From Cryoendolithus antarcticus (Eukaryota > Ascomycota > Dothideomycetes > Cladosporiales > Cladosporiaceae): 64,000 nt of DNA. Below are positions 1-10,351 of this stretch, in pieces; position 1 is the first letter of the stretch; the number at the start of each line of letters is the position of its first letter. Made by a program: the position numbers and the translations under genes. The stretch covers positions 372,001-436,000 of the forward strand of contig NAJO01000020.1 in NCBI GenBank assembly GCA_002077065.1. Direction: 5' to 3'. The notes beneath the pieces were generated by a model, which was not told the DNA's origin, searched no databases, and saw only the letters and a list, made by a program, of their open reading frames with translations.

Positions 1-108
1 GGCATCACACCGGATCCCCTTCACATCTCCATTGTCTCTCTCAATGACTTCGGCTTTTGATTACTAGTCGTGGCACATGACACTACTATCGCTAATACAT
101 TCGATCAG

Positions 109-714
109 ATGGACAATGGCTTCGGTCTTCTTCCTCAGCTCATGGGCCATCCTCATGGGTCCGATGATCTACGGTAAGTCACTCCGTTCACTACGCTCAG
201 CCTCATTGAACGCCCGCCTCAGTTACACAAAGGCTAGCTATTGAACAACGATATTGTTGCTGATCAGTGGCGGTGTCTCGGAACGCCTCTCGCACATGCA
301 CAGTCGATCAATGAGCACACGCAGTATGCTGACTGCCGTTTGCAGCACGCCATCTAGTATCGCCCGAACGAGTCCCTTTCACCGCGACATACTTTGGCAG
401 TATCGGGCTGACACTCTACTTTGCCGTTGGGGTATGTCATCTTCCACACCATCTTCCAAGTCGTCCGCCACACATTACGCCACTCGGTTGCGGTGCCATC
501 CGCGTCCTGCACGTAGGCGAGGGCGTATCATTCGGCCGCTTTGCTGACACTTCGCTCGCAGCTCCAAAGTACTCTACTCACATTATTGGCTGCCATCGTC
601 CAGATCATGGCGCTCGTGTGGTATCTGGTGTCGTACTTTCCCATGGGCTCGACGGGACTGAGGTTCGCAGCTCAATTCGGGACCTCGCGAGTGACCGCAT
701 GGATGAACGGATGA
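109..714 (+). CDS. SFT2: SFT2-type vesicle transport membrane protein, 3' part
   Basis: C-terminal half of an Sft2/Got1-like four-helix membrane protein of the Golgi that helps vesicles fuse with late Golgi membranes (family knowledge). Exons read as 109-173, 346-431 and 562-714, joined by GT-AG introns in consistent phase; bases 1-108 are the end of an upstream intron, so the N-terminus lies outside the window. Visible motifs are FFLSSWAILMGPMIY, VPFTATYFGSIGLTLYFAVG and WYLVSYFPMGSTGLRFAAQF, which are hallmarks of the family, and the protein ends in WMNG as family members do. It converges on the PPPDE gene. Identification is secure; the first exon is simply missing. Confidence 0.87.
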
Positions 715-912
715 TAGCATGTGTACGCTTAGGAATACAAAAGTCTGCCATGAAGACGCTGAAACATCTCGTACAAAAAGGCGAAGCCGTTCGCTGCCCG
801 CCCGTGACGCCAGAACACCATCGCTAAAGCACAGGACACCGACATCCGTGTCGAAAACACCCGGCGTGCTCACCAATCCTATCGTCAAGCCGTCTCGTAT
901 CAATTCGGCTCC

Positions 913-1659
913 TCATCCGCCCAAACTAAATCTCCTCGGCAACCCCACACTGTCCCGTCCAACCCCATCCTCTTTGCCAGTCACCCTGACCCTCACTACC
1001 CTCGCAGGCGGCGTCCCTTTCTGCCCCGTCCCCTTCCCGACGCTCCATCTACTTCGATCAAAGTCCAACATCGCTGCCCTCTCATCATCGCTCTCTTCCC
1101 TGTACTCCCCGTCTCCCACCAACTCTCCTTCCATGTCGTCCACCCCAGGCGGCTGCACCCATTCTCTCGGTACCATGCAAGGCAACGCTACGCCGATACC
1201 TGCTGCCCTGTTGACCCAGCTGGGTGTGGGTTTATTCAGTAATGCGGTGCAGAGCGCGGAGGTAAAGTGATTACAATTATTTGTGAGCAGGTTGTATTTC
1301 GTTCCCAGGAATTTTGCCGATATGTCTCTGATCACTGCGTCTATCTCGTCTTTCGACTTTGTTGTGTAGCCTTGCAGTACGCTGCACCTGAACGTCCCTC
1401 CTGGCGGTACTGTGCCTGGTGGTGAGGACCAGACGCCCGTTTTGTGCGGCACGCTGTGTCCACCGTAAGCGTACTCTAGATCGTTCAAGAGGACAGCGGA
1501 GTGGTGCAGAGAGGTTCCAATGGTATACAGTATCGTCGATAGTCGGGAGGGCGGCAGGAGATCGTAGATTTGGAGCGTTACTGGGGTGCCGCGGGGTTCT
1601 GTAGTGGGTAACGAGGCGACTGAGGGCTGACGTTTCGAGCGGGAAGGGAAGGGGGGCAT
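913..1659 (-). CDS. PPPDE-family (DUF862/DeSI-like) thiol peptidase
   Basis: Single-exon 248-residue protein with an N-terminal PPPDE domain (about residues 25-145). This is the papain-like fold of deSUMOylating and deubiquitinating isopeptidases (DeSI). The domain shows VTLQIYDL at its start, a catalytic-type His at about residue 53 in LHHSAVLLNDLEYAYGGH, and a catalytic Cys at 129 in LLTNNCNHFTSAL, so the His/Cys pair is intact. The remaining 100 residues are charged and low in complexity. The start is the ATG at 1659. The substrate (SUMO, ubiquitin or other) cannot be told from sequence. It is convergent with SFT2, about 200 bp apart. Confidence 0.85.
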   Translation of the reverse strand: MPPFPSRSKRQPSVASLPTTEPRGTPVTLQIYDLLPPSRLSTILYTIGTSLHHSAVLLNDLEYAYGGHSVPHKTGVWSSPPGTVPPGGTFRCSVLQGYTTKSKDEIDAVIRDISAKFLGTKYNLLTNNCNHFTSALCTALLNKPTPSWVNRAAGIGVALPCMVPREWVQPPGVDDMEGELVGDGEYREESDDERAAMLDFDRSRWSVGKGTGQKGTPPARVVRVRVTGKEDGVGRDSVGLPRRFSLGG

Positions 1660-1950
1660 CTTGGCTCAATTGGCTTGGAGGAGAGAGAAGGATAAGGTAG
1701 GCGGTGTTCAGGGAGCACGCGAGGGGGAGCTGTTTGGGGCAGGGTTCAAGGATTTGGTGGGGAGTCTGCGGGGCGGGAGAGCGATCCGATTGTTAAGCTT
1801 TTGGCATAGGCGTGGGTACGAACGCAGTCAATGTTTTTGTTGCCGATCTATTTGCAACAAGTCTGAAAGCCTAGCAAACGATTTCGTGGGCATATTCCGC
1901 CCGCACGTCCGTCCCAATTGATCTAACTTTCATCTCATCTACTCTATGCC

Positions 1951-4900
1951 TTAGCGATGAAACCGACAGTTCCTCTGATGCGCCGTATTGTCCGTCCGTG
2001 TTATGTCCCGATAATCTGCTAAGCACTCCCAGCAAAACTCGTGCTTGCATCTCGAACACGTCATATGATCGCACCCGGATTTCTTCTGAATGCTGAACCC
2101 GCACTCGGCGTTGGGGCACTGCTTGCTGTTCTTCTGTACCCAATCAACGCCTTTGGCTTCCTCTGCTCGCCGCCTGCGAGCGTCTTCGACCTTCTTGCGC
2201 TCTGCCTCCGCCTGCTTCGCAGCTGCAGCTTGAAGCTTGCGCTCGTTTGCAATGCGTCTGGCTTCAGCGGCAGCGGCTGCGCGCTTGATCTCGGCTTGCT
2301 CGGCTTGCTCGAGTTGTCTTGCGAAGGAGGCATCTGTCTCAACCTGCGATGGGGACAAGATTACGGCGCTCATACTTGGTGCAACGGACTGAGCGACCCC
2401 GTGCTTGTCCGCCATACGTGTAAGGTGTTTCGCTCTTGCTAATGAGTCGGCTTTGTATTGCAGCTTAGATCCCGCAGAGACGATGCTCTGACCTGGCCCA
2501 TTGGCCGCGGGTTCCGAGACTAGCGTTGGCGGTGGATTGTCGCGTCGATGAGCTCGAAGCTTTGCGAGGAAACCACCTGGGCGAGGCTGTTCAACGCTGG
2601 GCTCTGCACTTGAGACGCCTTGTGGTCTCTGCCCGTGATCCAGCTCGGCCTGCAGACCAAGAGCCATCGCTTCGTCGGCCTGGATCTGAGCTTGCGTAAT
2701 AGCCTGGCGCTCACTCAACAGTCGTCGATGTGCTGCTATCAGACCTTGTCTCTGCTCTTCTTCTTCGCGCTCCCAGCTATCTTGTAAGGCCCTCGCGGCT
2801 GCCTCGTCCCGCTGCGCTTTCGAACTAGTCGGCGGGACGATCGGGTCTACAGTCCCTTGTGAGCGCGCTGCCAACGTGGGTGCACTTGCTGACGGGTCTA
2901 CACCACTCTGTGGCCACGAGCCTGGGACGTTACCCATCCGAGTCGTAGCCGCGGGTATGGATTCTTCCCCAGCTTCGTCCTCACCATTCAGTCTCGCTTC
3001 GAATTGCTGACAGCTCATCCCTTCGTGCACCTCTTCATGTATGACACAGAACTTGAAGTTGCATGCTCGGCAGTGAAATATTGGAGTAGCTTCGCCTCCC
3101 TCATGCACCTGGCCAGAATCACAGCCAGGTCCTCTGCACCATCTAAAGTCCTTGTCGGCACTCAGCAGAGCTCGAGTTGCCAGTCTGTCGTATCTCTCCA
3201 TCAAGGCAGCGTTGCCATGACGAAGTACATCATCATACGTCAGGAGCTCGGTACATTGCATGCAGCCGAGTCTGTCCCAAGACGTAGTATCAAGCTGGGT
3301 GTGTAACCACTGTTCGGCACAGCTGCGGCATGTAAGGTTCTCGTGCGTGCATCGAGTGCTTATCGGACGATCAGAGAAGTCAAACTTTGGCAGGTCCTCG
3401 GCGCAAGCCATGCACGAAACGGTCCCTGGAGGCGTTGGCGGCTGTGTCTGGGCTGGATGACCGGCTGAGGCGTCGAACCAGATCTCTTCCGGCACACTGG
3501 GACTGTTCTTTTTGAGGTTCGACAGCGGAGAAATGACCTCTTTCTGCTTGCCTTTGCTAATGGATCCGACGTGCAGCAGGACCTTGTTGGATACATTGAA
3601 AGGTGTAGATAACGCTGCCTCGGGTACATCATCTCCTGGAAGCTCAAGCTGAATCGAAGGTGTCTTATCCGTGTGTGCAGTCGGACTACTCTGCATTGAG
3701 ATGTAACCACTATCGCGACGCCGATGGCTTGCCTTGGAATCGCTCCTCTCGTTCAGCTGACTTTGGTGAATCGGCGTCGTGTGTGGCGTTACTGTATCCT
3801 CAGTCGGCGATCTTGTGGTGTGGTCTCGTGCGTTAACGAGTGCAGACGTGAACAGCGGATACGTAGCAGCGACAGCTTGCACGATTGCCGGACAGCCAGC
3901 TTCGGCGAGGACGTCTGCAACATCGTTTATCGTGGTGCTGTTGTGCGAAGATTCAGGATAAGCGTCTTGTACGGCTCGCTCGAGCGACTGTAGTGTAAGG
4001 TCGTCTGCGGTACTTTTTCGGCGCGGCCTGCCTGGCATGCGAGTACCATAATGCCAGTGCCAGCTTCTACTGTCGTAGACGACGTCGTGGACCCTGTATT
4101 CATGACGGCCATGGTGTTTACCTTTTCCACTGGACGGTCCCGCTACCGGTGATATTGGGGAATCACCGAGGACCGCCTGCGTCGAGAAGTTGCGGAACCG
4201 TGCTTCATACGAGTCTCGCTCCACATCACCACTAAGTCGAGGCACAAACGCTTCGACTCCAGCGTGGGAAAGCTGTCTCGTCGGCCGTGGCTGCTCGCGC
4301 GAGTCTGGACACCTGTGAATGATCGTAACAACACTTGGCTCACTAGTCGAACGTGTCTGATGTCCAAGTGGTGTAGCTTTCTGAGCACTGAAGCGCTTAG
4401 GTGGAATCGCTGGCGGTGCTCGTGCAGATCGCAGCCTTGACTCTGCATTTGGGAATAATGCTCGCGTCGACCTTAGAGATGGACCTGGTATACAATGGTC
4501 TTTGTTCGGGAAAGACGATCGCTGCGTCATCTGAGCTGGCGACGCCCCTCCACCGTGATGCGTTTGAATGAGTCTCTGGTGCAGCGTTGCGTGATTTGGT
4601 GCGGCTGTAGCACGTTGAAATCCGGCAGGCTTCTGGGGGACCGAAGGTGGCCGGCCTCTAGGACGTGGAGGTACGATTGGCATCTTGACGCTGGCGAGGT
4701 CTGTTGTAGTGGCGGATGAGGTCACAGGCTGATCCAGATTCTCGCTGTCGCGCACAGATGGCTGCGCGCATCTCGAACGAAGTGAGATATCTGTCCGAAG
4801 AGCCAGAGGTTTCTGTCGCACAGGAGGTGGACTAAATGTGAATGATGTGAATGAGTCTGGACTTTGCCATTGGCTTGCTGGGTCGCGCACGCGAGTGCCC

Positions 4901-5706
4901 ACCGGTACACGCACAGTACTTCGCCTTTGCAGCAAGTCGTCACAGAATGCTGATGGATTCACTGCTCCAGATCGGTAAGGTATGTATGCTGTAGGGAGAT
5001 TAGGCGGCGGAGGCGCGCTCCGTAGAAATGGGCTCTTCACATCCAGATCCATGAACGTAGGTGGTGGTGGCGGATGACGTCGTGGCGGACTGGTTGGCAT
5101 TTCCGAAGGCTGTTCGATGAGGTCCAACGACAGCACACTGCAAGGATATGGCGGACGTTGCCGTCTACGAGGAGCGTCCCAATCGTCGCCATATAACGCA
5201 AGTGGAATCAGAGGTTCGTCAACTTCAGCGTTCCAGGTGTAGCGTTTTCTCGAGTCTTGCACGCGCAGTGGCCGTCGCCCAGTGTCCATATGGTTGTGCA
5301 CATTTTGGTCGACTTCTCGATCTGACTTGGAGCTGTCGGGGTTGACAATTCGGTACGTCCTTCCGAGAGCTGGAGGAGTTGAGGTTGCTATCCTTTGTAC
5401 TGGCTCCTGATGAATGGCATTGTCGTCGCCCTGTCGCCGATCATAGGTGTGTGTTACATCGCCGAGACCCAGTAGATACTCGTCGGGCTCTACGAGGGTA
5501 CCGAGTGCTGACCATGACCCCCTCCGCTTGAATCTTGGGTGCTTGTGAGTCTTCGACAGGCTACTTCGCCTCAGAGAGATTGACGATAGGCGCCCCAAGA
5601 GTCGCTTGCCGGCGTTGTGCGGGGTGTGCAAATCGACCGCGTTCGTCGTCCCAGTCAAGCTCATTTGAGTGGTCACGGGTTGGTGTGCGAAGGTGGGACA
5701 ATTCAT
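1951..5706 (-). CDS. RBR (RING1-IBR-RING2) E3 ubiquitin ligase, very large
   Basis: About 1251 residues in one exon from the ATG at 5706; a second in-frame ATG at 5664 is possible, and the longer frame above lacks an ATG. RBR ligases take ubiquitin from an E2 onto a RING2 cysteine before passing it to substrate. RING1 starts near residue 765 (CMAC...CTH...CRSC...CMQC). IBR spans about 857-899 (WCRGPGC...CRAC...FCVIHEEVHEGMSC). RING2 spans about 1197-1251 (CPNAEC...GCDHMTCSRCKHEFCWEC). The expected catalytic Cys is residue 1212, codon 2071-2073. About 300 residues, including an Ala/Glu/Arg-rich stretch of likely coiled coil, separate IBR from RING2. The first 760 residues are Pro/Ser-rich and look disordered. 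Substrates unknown. Confidence 0.88.
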   Translation of the reverse strand: MNCPTFAHQPVTTQMSLTGTTNAVDLHTPHNAGKRLLGRLSSISLRRSSLSKTHKHPRFKRRGSWSALGTLVEPDEYLLGLGDVTHTYDRRQGDDNAIHQEPVQRIATSTPPALGRTYRIVNPDSSKSDREVDQNVHNHMDTGRRPLRVQDSRKRYTWNAEVDEPLIPLALYGDDWDAPRRRQRPPYPCSVLSLDLIEQPSEMPTSPPRRHPPPPPTFMDLDVKSPFLRSAPPPPNLPTAYIPYRSGAVNPSAFCDDLLQRRSTVRVPVGTRVRDPASQWQSPDSFTSFTFSPPPVRQKPLALRTDISLRSRCAQPSVRDSENLDQPVTSSATTTDLASVKMPIVPPRPRGRPPSVPQKPAGFQRATAAPNHATLHQRLIQTHHGGGASPAQMTQRSSFPNKDHCIPGPSLRSTRALFPNAESRLRSARAPPAIPPKRFSAQKATPLGHQTRSTSEPSVVTIIHRCPDSREQPRPTRQLSHAGVEAFVPRLSGDVERDSYEARFRNFSTQAVLGDSPISPVAGPSSGKGKHHGRHEYRVHDVVYDSRSWHWHYGTRMPGRPRRKSTADDLTLQSLERAVQDAYPESSHNSTTINDVADVLAEAGCPAIVQAVAATYPLFTSALVNARDHTTRSPTEDTVTPHTTPIHQSQLNERSDSKASHRRRDSGYISMQSSPTAHTDKTPSIQLELPGDDVPEAALSTPFNVSNKVLLHVGSISKGKQKEVISPLSNLKKNSPSVPEEIWFDASAGHPAQTQPPTPPGTVSCMACAEDLPKFDFSDRPISTRCTHENLTCRSCAEQWLHTQLDTTSWDRLGCMQCTELLTYDDVLRHGNAALMERYDRLATRALLSADKDFRWCRGPGCDSGQVHEGGEATPIFHCRACNFKFCVIHEEVHEGMSCQQFEARLNGEDEAGEESIPAATTRMGNVPGSWPQSGVDPSASAPTLAARSQGTVDPIVPPTSSKAQRDEAAARALQDSWEREEEEQRQGLIAAHRRLLSERQAITQAQIQADEAMALGLQAELDHGQRPQGVSSAEPSVEQPRPGGFLAKLRAHRRDNPPPTLVSEPAANGPGQSIVSAGSKLQYKADSLARAKHLTRMADKHGVAQSVAPSMSAVILSPSQVETDASFARQLEQAEQAEIKRAAAAAEARRIANERKLQAAAAKQAEAERKKVEDARRRRAEEAKGVDWVQKNSKQCPNAECGFSIQKKSGCDHMTCSRCKHEFCWECLADYRDITRTDNTAHQRNCRFHR

Positions 5707-5763
5707 GTCAAATACGATTGAAAGCACGCGTGTATATCTGGAATGAGATGTGCAGTACAGCAA

Positions 5764-6596
5764 AGAGATGCGAGGCCCAAACCGCGATGCTAGGCCGCAC
5801 TAGCAGGCTTAGCGAGGCCGCATCATGAGTAACGGGAACAAGTGTGAGAAAGACAGACGCAATTTCACCTTCCGACCCAAAGCTACACTTACCTTGGCAG
5901 CCTCGCTGTTGGTGGCGCTCAGTAATGCCGTTGCAGCCGAATCGCATGAACAGTCTCTGACGCATAAGCATAGCCTCATGTGCGAGACTTCTCGCTGCGG
6001 TCAAGCCACAGTAACTATCGTCCGAGGAGACGGTCTAAGGTCCGTCGCAAGAGGTCCAGTCTCTGTGAAACCTCATGTGCGAAATAGGTGCTGGCGCTTG
6101 AACGTCGCCAACTACTTTGACAGTCTTGCTGAACGTCAGCAACGACGGAAGCTCAATAAGTCCATGAGTAACCCATGATCGATACCATACCAACAAGCAA
6201 GTATGTGAGCTGCTCGATCAATCCCGACCGTTGAGGCTCTGTTTATGGCTCGGCGGGCGCAGTCTCAATGATGGATCAGGCTGAGGCCACAATGCATGAG
6301 GCGGAGCAAGTTGCCTTCTTTGTCTGCGTGATTCGCGCATTGCTGCATAGTCGCGCGATGGGAGCTCCGCGTTTGACATGTTGGTGACCTAGTGCAAGCT
6401 TCTGTCTCGGATTGGCTGCGGTCTAGGCAAAGTGACGATGTCGGCCAGCAGATAGTCAAAGGAGAGCGCTGGACATGGCGTGTGGTGGTGTAGATTCGCC
6501 CTAGTTGACCACCGGCCCGTCCCTCACGCTAGCGCAATGTGGAAGATCAACATGTGCTGCAAAACGAATGCCTCCTCTTGAATATTCGGTTCAGCT
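5764..6596. other. Divergent intergenic region, RBR gene / THOC3
   Basis: No gene supported. It lies between the starts of two divergent genes and presumably carries both promoters. Short open frames here have no recognisable domain and no conserved splice structure. Confidence 0.5.
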
Positions 6597-7664
6597 ATGG
6601 CACCTCCTAAGGTATCACGGCCAGTGCGAAAAGATCAATTCCCTAGCGTTCTCAAGGCACTGAAGACCACTGCGTACTATGATGCTGGGCGTGACAACAG
6701 ACTCGTTACGAACATCCGAGGCTTGGCCTGGTCTCCAATAGGAAATGCCATAGCCACAACGGTGTCCAACTACATTCGCATATGGGATCCCGACAGGACT
6801 AAAGTTGCCCAATCGCTGGAGCTGAAAAGCGGCGCGCCGGGCATTGTCGAGAAAGTCGCCTACTGCCCAACGCATGAGGCTGTCCTTGCCAGCACAGCAG
6901 TGGATGGTATCTGCAGGCTATGGGACGCGAGGATGCCTGGCGGTGTTGCAGGTGCTGGCAAAGGCACGAAACTATCCGAGGCCAAGGTTGGCGATACGGG
7001 TTTGTTCCTGACTTGGCACCCATCTGGTACGGAGCTTCTGGTTGGCCGGAAGGACGATGTTGTCATGTCCGTAGATGTACGTAAGCTTGGGGGCTCTGAA
7101 GGTGCGCTCGGTACGGGATGGGATCTCGAGGCTCGACAGATTGATCCTCTGCAAGGTCGACATGGCAAGACGCAATTGAACGAGATGGCTTTCTCGAACT
7201 CCGGCCGTGAGCTGTTGGTCACTACTGGCCACGGGCCGGTCGAAATATACGACTGGCCAAGTCTGGACTATCTCCATACTCTCACTGCCCACAACAGTGC
7301 TGCATACTCTGTGCGTCATTCTCCTGCAGGCAGCTTCATAGCCGCGGGCAGTGGCGACGGCATGGTCACGCTGTGGGACACTACACACTGGCACTGCGCG
7401 CACACGATTATGGCTCACACCGGGCCAGTGCGTGATCTAAGCTTCTCGTACGATGGTGCCTATATAGCATGTGGTAGCGGTGGCGACACAAAAGAGAGCA
7501 GCACCGGCATTGAGATCTCGCACGTTGACACTGGAGAGCAAGTGCACACCATCGATACTATTGCGCCGGCGTCTTGGATTGCGTGGCATCCACTGCGCTA
7601 CTGGCTCGCTTACGCTGGCGAGACCGGCGGACTGAGGATTGTGGGCGCTGGCAGCAGCACATGA
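6597..7664 (+). CDS. tex1: THO complex subunit THOC3/Tex1, WD40 repeat protein
   Basis: Intronless, 355 residues. THOC3/Tex1 is a beta-propeller subunit of the THO/TREX complex that couples transcription to mRNA export in the nucleus. WD40 blades fill the protein: IRGLAWSPIGNAIATTVSNY-IRIWD near residues 41-65, a VEKVAYCPTHEAVLASTA-RLWD blade, then FLTWHPSGTELLVG, AYSVRHSPAGSFIAAGSGDG-VTLWD and LSFSYDGAYIACGSGG. The second-blade phrasing, with IEKVAF-like wording and 'D.R' WD ends, is typical of THOC3 rather than of other WD40 families. The start ATG follows directly after the upstream region. It is divergent from the RBR gene. Confidence 0.82.
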   Translation: MAPPKVSRPVRKDQFPSVLKALKTTAYYDAGRDNRLVTNIRGLAWSPIGNAIATTVSNYIRIWDPDRTKVAQSLELKSGAPGIVEKVAYCPTHEAVLASTAVDGICRLWDARMPGGVAGAGKGTKLSEAKVGDTGLFLTWHPSGTELLVGRKDDVVMSVDVRKLGGSEGALGTGWDLEARQIDPLQGRHGKTQLNEMAFSNSGRELLVTTGHGPVEIYDWPSLDYLHTLTAHNSAAYSVRHSPAGSFIAAGSGDGMVTLWDTTHWHCAHTIMAHTGPVRDLSFSYDGAYIACGSGGDTKESSTGIEISHVDTGEQVHTIDTIAPASWIAWHPLRYWLAYAGETGGLRIVGAGSST

Positions 7665-9007
7665 CAGGCCGGACAGTCACTCTTCACGCCTCCAAGGAGG
7701 GGGTATATGGATCGAGTCCGTACGATATCGGAACCCACTCGTGAAGTTATGCAAGCACCCAAGAATCCATCGTACTACGACATCACTCGCTCTATGCAGC
7801 TTCTCGCTCTGCATGAGCCGCTTCTTGTGCTTCTTGCGCTTCTTGCACCGCCTCCTGGGCCGCGGTTCAAGCGTCTCTTTTTCCGTACCGTCGGCAGTCC
7901 GTCTTCTGCTGGACGCATGGGGCTCGCCGGGACCGGCTGCCGCAACATTGTGGCCTTTGTCGTCAAAAGCTGCGCTGTAGCCTGTCCCGCCTTAGCTAAC
8001 TACGCTGGCCTTACCGTCGTCAGTAGACGCTTCTGCATCTCCATCCGTGGATGCGAGGAAGCCCTTGCAGGCCTTAGTATCTACGCTGATGGTGGTCGAC
8101 GAGCCGGAGCCTTCACCGGTCGTGGAAATCTGTGCACATAGTCGAGGAAAAGTATGTGGAAACATCGGACGAGGTTCCACTACCCAGAGCGTTTGAAACC
8201 ATGGACAATATCAGATTCGAAAGCCGCTATAATCCTGTGGAGGGCAATCTGGCAAATGGGAGAGTGAGTGTGATTTTTGTAATGTCGTGCCGCATCACAG
8301 TTACATGGCCCTCAGCGGCCAGCTGAGGGCGCTCGGGCAGATAGGCGCTGAAGAAGGCACCCTCTTTCTGCATCCGCACGGTCAGCAGATCGATAAGAGA
8401 ATTGCCGTGGTACTATTGGCCTGCGATGCAAGGCTTTGCGTTGGGCTGAAAGAAGGCAAGCTTATGCAAGGCTAGGACGCAGCTTGTTTATTAGTCGTTC
8501 CCTCATTCCCACCTTTTCCTGCACGCTTGTACTTATGCTGAAAAACCACACACTGTTCAAGCCGCAGTCCAACAGGGCACGTGATTGGCAGCATGTCCAT
8601 GGTTTTAGTGTTGCATATCTCTAATGATGGCTGTCCCAGATGCCTTCCCACGTCATATCTACCCCGAACGTGTATATCCATGTGAGCGGCGAAGCTTACG
8701 CCTATGTGGGCGCGAACGGGGAAGTACGCTCGAAGTCGCAGGGGCAGGGAAGGGCTGTGGTATGCCGTCAGAACGTGTCTAAGAAGAAGTAGGGATGATA
8801 ACAAGCCTGGCCGTGCACGCAGTAGTGAGGAGATTTGAGGGCACCAGCATAATCCCGAGTGCTGTGTACTTGTTTCTTGACTTTCAGATAGCATGATCAC
8901 CCTTACGACCGCCGGCGATATCTGTCCATTGCTGGGCCAAAAACTCTGCCCTCCCACGTTTGGTACCCGGAAAACATGTCGGAATCATCGGTCAGCTTTC
9001 GGTCACG
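7665..9007. other. Region between THOC3 and CUS2, only a weak gene candidate
   Basis: About 1.3 kb between the convergent 3' ends of two conserved genes. Several short open frames exist on both strands. The only stretch with protein-like composition and plausible introns is the minus-strand candidate at 8080-8412, given separately. Another minus frame, about 7690-8020, has a Lys/Arg-rich end (CKKRKKHKKR) but no family resemblance. Confidence 0.4.
8080..8412 (-). CDS. Possible small spliced gene fragment, unrecognised
   Basis: Tentative. On the minus strand three segments join in phase through introns with proper ends: 8412-8305, 8248-8184 and 8128-8080. The introns are GTAACT...CCAG (56 nt) and GTAGTG...ACAG (55 nt). 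The translation contains SLIDLLTVRMQKEGAFFSAY, then GHIALHRIIAAFESDIVHG, and ends in a short basic Pro-rich tail. The composition resembles a helical globular protein. No start exon could be found, and I recognise no family. It could equally be a decayed gene or chance. Confidence 0.25.
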
Positions 9008-10351
9008 TCACTCCCCCTCCCCCTTCCCCATTGGCCCCTTCTGGAACCTCTCCGTTCCATTAGCCAGTCTTGCCTCCAAATACCGCCTCTCATAAGCCCT
9101 TCCGTCCATCTTTCTCACACAAGCCTTCGCCGCTTTCTCATTGGCAAATCGCACGCTAATAACGCCGCTCGGCTCCCGATCGAACAGCACGACATTCTCG
9201 ACCTCGCCGAATTTCGAGCACTCTTCGCGGGTGTCTTCGGCAATCTCGTCAATGAGTGAGGCGTCTTCTTCGATCTCGGCGAGCGTGAACATGTGCTTGA
9301 GGATGACGACTTTGTCCCAGCGCGTGGAGGTTTCGGGGAGGACGGAGACGTCATCTTCGTCCCAGTCAGTGAGGCGGCTGGCTGTCTGTCAGCTTGTGCT
9401 TGATTATGAGCAGGGTAATTTAGGTTACCGATTCATCTCCTCAGCCTTCTTGATGACTTTCTGGCGATCGCGATTGGCAGGCGTGCCTTTCTTCTTCGCC
9501 TCCTCAGACTTGGCAGGCTGGTCTTTCTGCACCTTGTAGTTCTGATCCGCGGCATTGACACGCATTGTACCCTTGGGACCACGCTCGCCGAGTCGGAAGT
9601 CGGTGTCATCTAGCAAGTCTATGGCTAGTTGGACTGACTCCGGACGGAAGTACACTGGGCGCAGTTTAGCCAAGTAAATCATTGACGTGCATGATTTGAG
9701 TCTTACCGATTAAGGCATCCCCATTGAAGTTGCCTTCATCGTTAGTATACATCTTGATCCTCGGCAAGTTGTCATCGATGCCCTCAGCGATCACGCCAAA
9801 GCGCCCGAACACCTTGAACAGCTCGTCTTGCGTGACGTCCGCGGGCAGAGCAGTTACATATACGGCCGTATTGACGCGCTCCTTGGGCTTCTCAGCCTTC
9901 TGCTTCTTTGCGGTTTCCTGCACATCCGCTTAGCAACCTCACAGTCAAACAGAAAATGGTTGATGAGACTTACCATCTCCTCTCCCACAGCCTTTCTCTT
10001 CCTCCCCGGGTCCATCGCCGGCTCCTCATCATCCACGCCCTCGACTCTATAAGCCGCACGCTGCTGCTCCGCGAGCGCTTCGTCCATCTGTCATCGACAA
10101 ATGCATTAGGATTTACTGCACATCGCCGTGGAAACATATCACTGATAAGATGTTGGCGAGAGGTCGCCAAAAGAGGAGGGATAGGAGCTGCGTACTAGAG
10201 GAACCCATTTGGACGTGCGCGAGTGCCATTCCCACTCCGAGCCGGTCTCGTCTTCGAGGATGTGGGTGGCGGAGGACTTGGAGAAGGAGACGCGGGGATC
10301 GTCGTCGAAGTCTTCGAGCATCGTTGGGAAGGGGTTACGTGTGGAAGCCAT
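9008..10351 (-). CDS. cus2: U2 snRNP-associated splicing factor, CUS2/TAT-SF1 family
   Basis: Five exons in consistent phase: 10351-10196, 10087-9974, 9917-9707, 9654-9429 and 9377-9008, giving 358 residues. Cus2/TAT-SF1 is an RRM protein that helps U2 snRNA fold and joins U2 to the prespliceosome. RRM1 runs about residues 105-195 (VYVTALPADVTQDEL...GDALIVYFRPESVQLAIDLL). A basic linker follows, then RRM2/UHM about 257-345 (VVILKHMF...CSKFGEVENVVLFDREPSGVISVRF). An N-terminal WEWHSRTSKWVP segment is typical of the family. I chose the ATG at 10351; the frame above it lacks an ATG. All four introns are short (51-108 nt) with GTA donors. Confidence 0.87.

Noticed and set aside
5825..6178. Plus-strand open frame with a hydrophobic stretch like a signal peptide
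   Set aside because: It lies in the divergent promoter region. Composition after the hydrophobic part is arbitrary, no domain is seen, and it has no coding-like continuation.
7707..8141. 144-codon plus-strand frame with a hydrophobic run downstream of THOC3
   Set aside because: It starts within the likely THOC3 3' UTR and reads as repetitive Leu/Arg from GC-rich sequence; no family likeness.
8472..8957. 161-codon minus-strand frame
   Set aside because: Composition is irregular and no motif or splice join to the nearby minus-strand candidate could be found.
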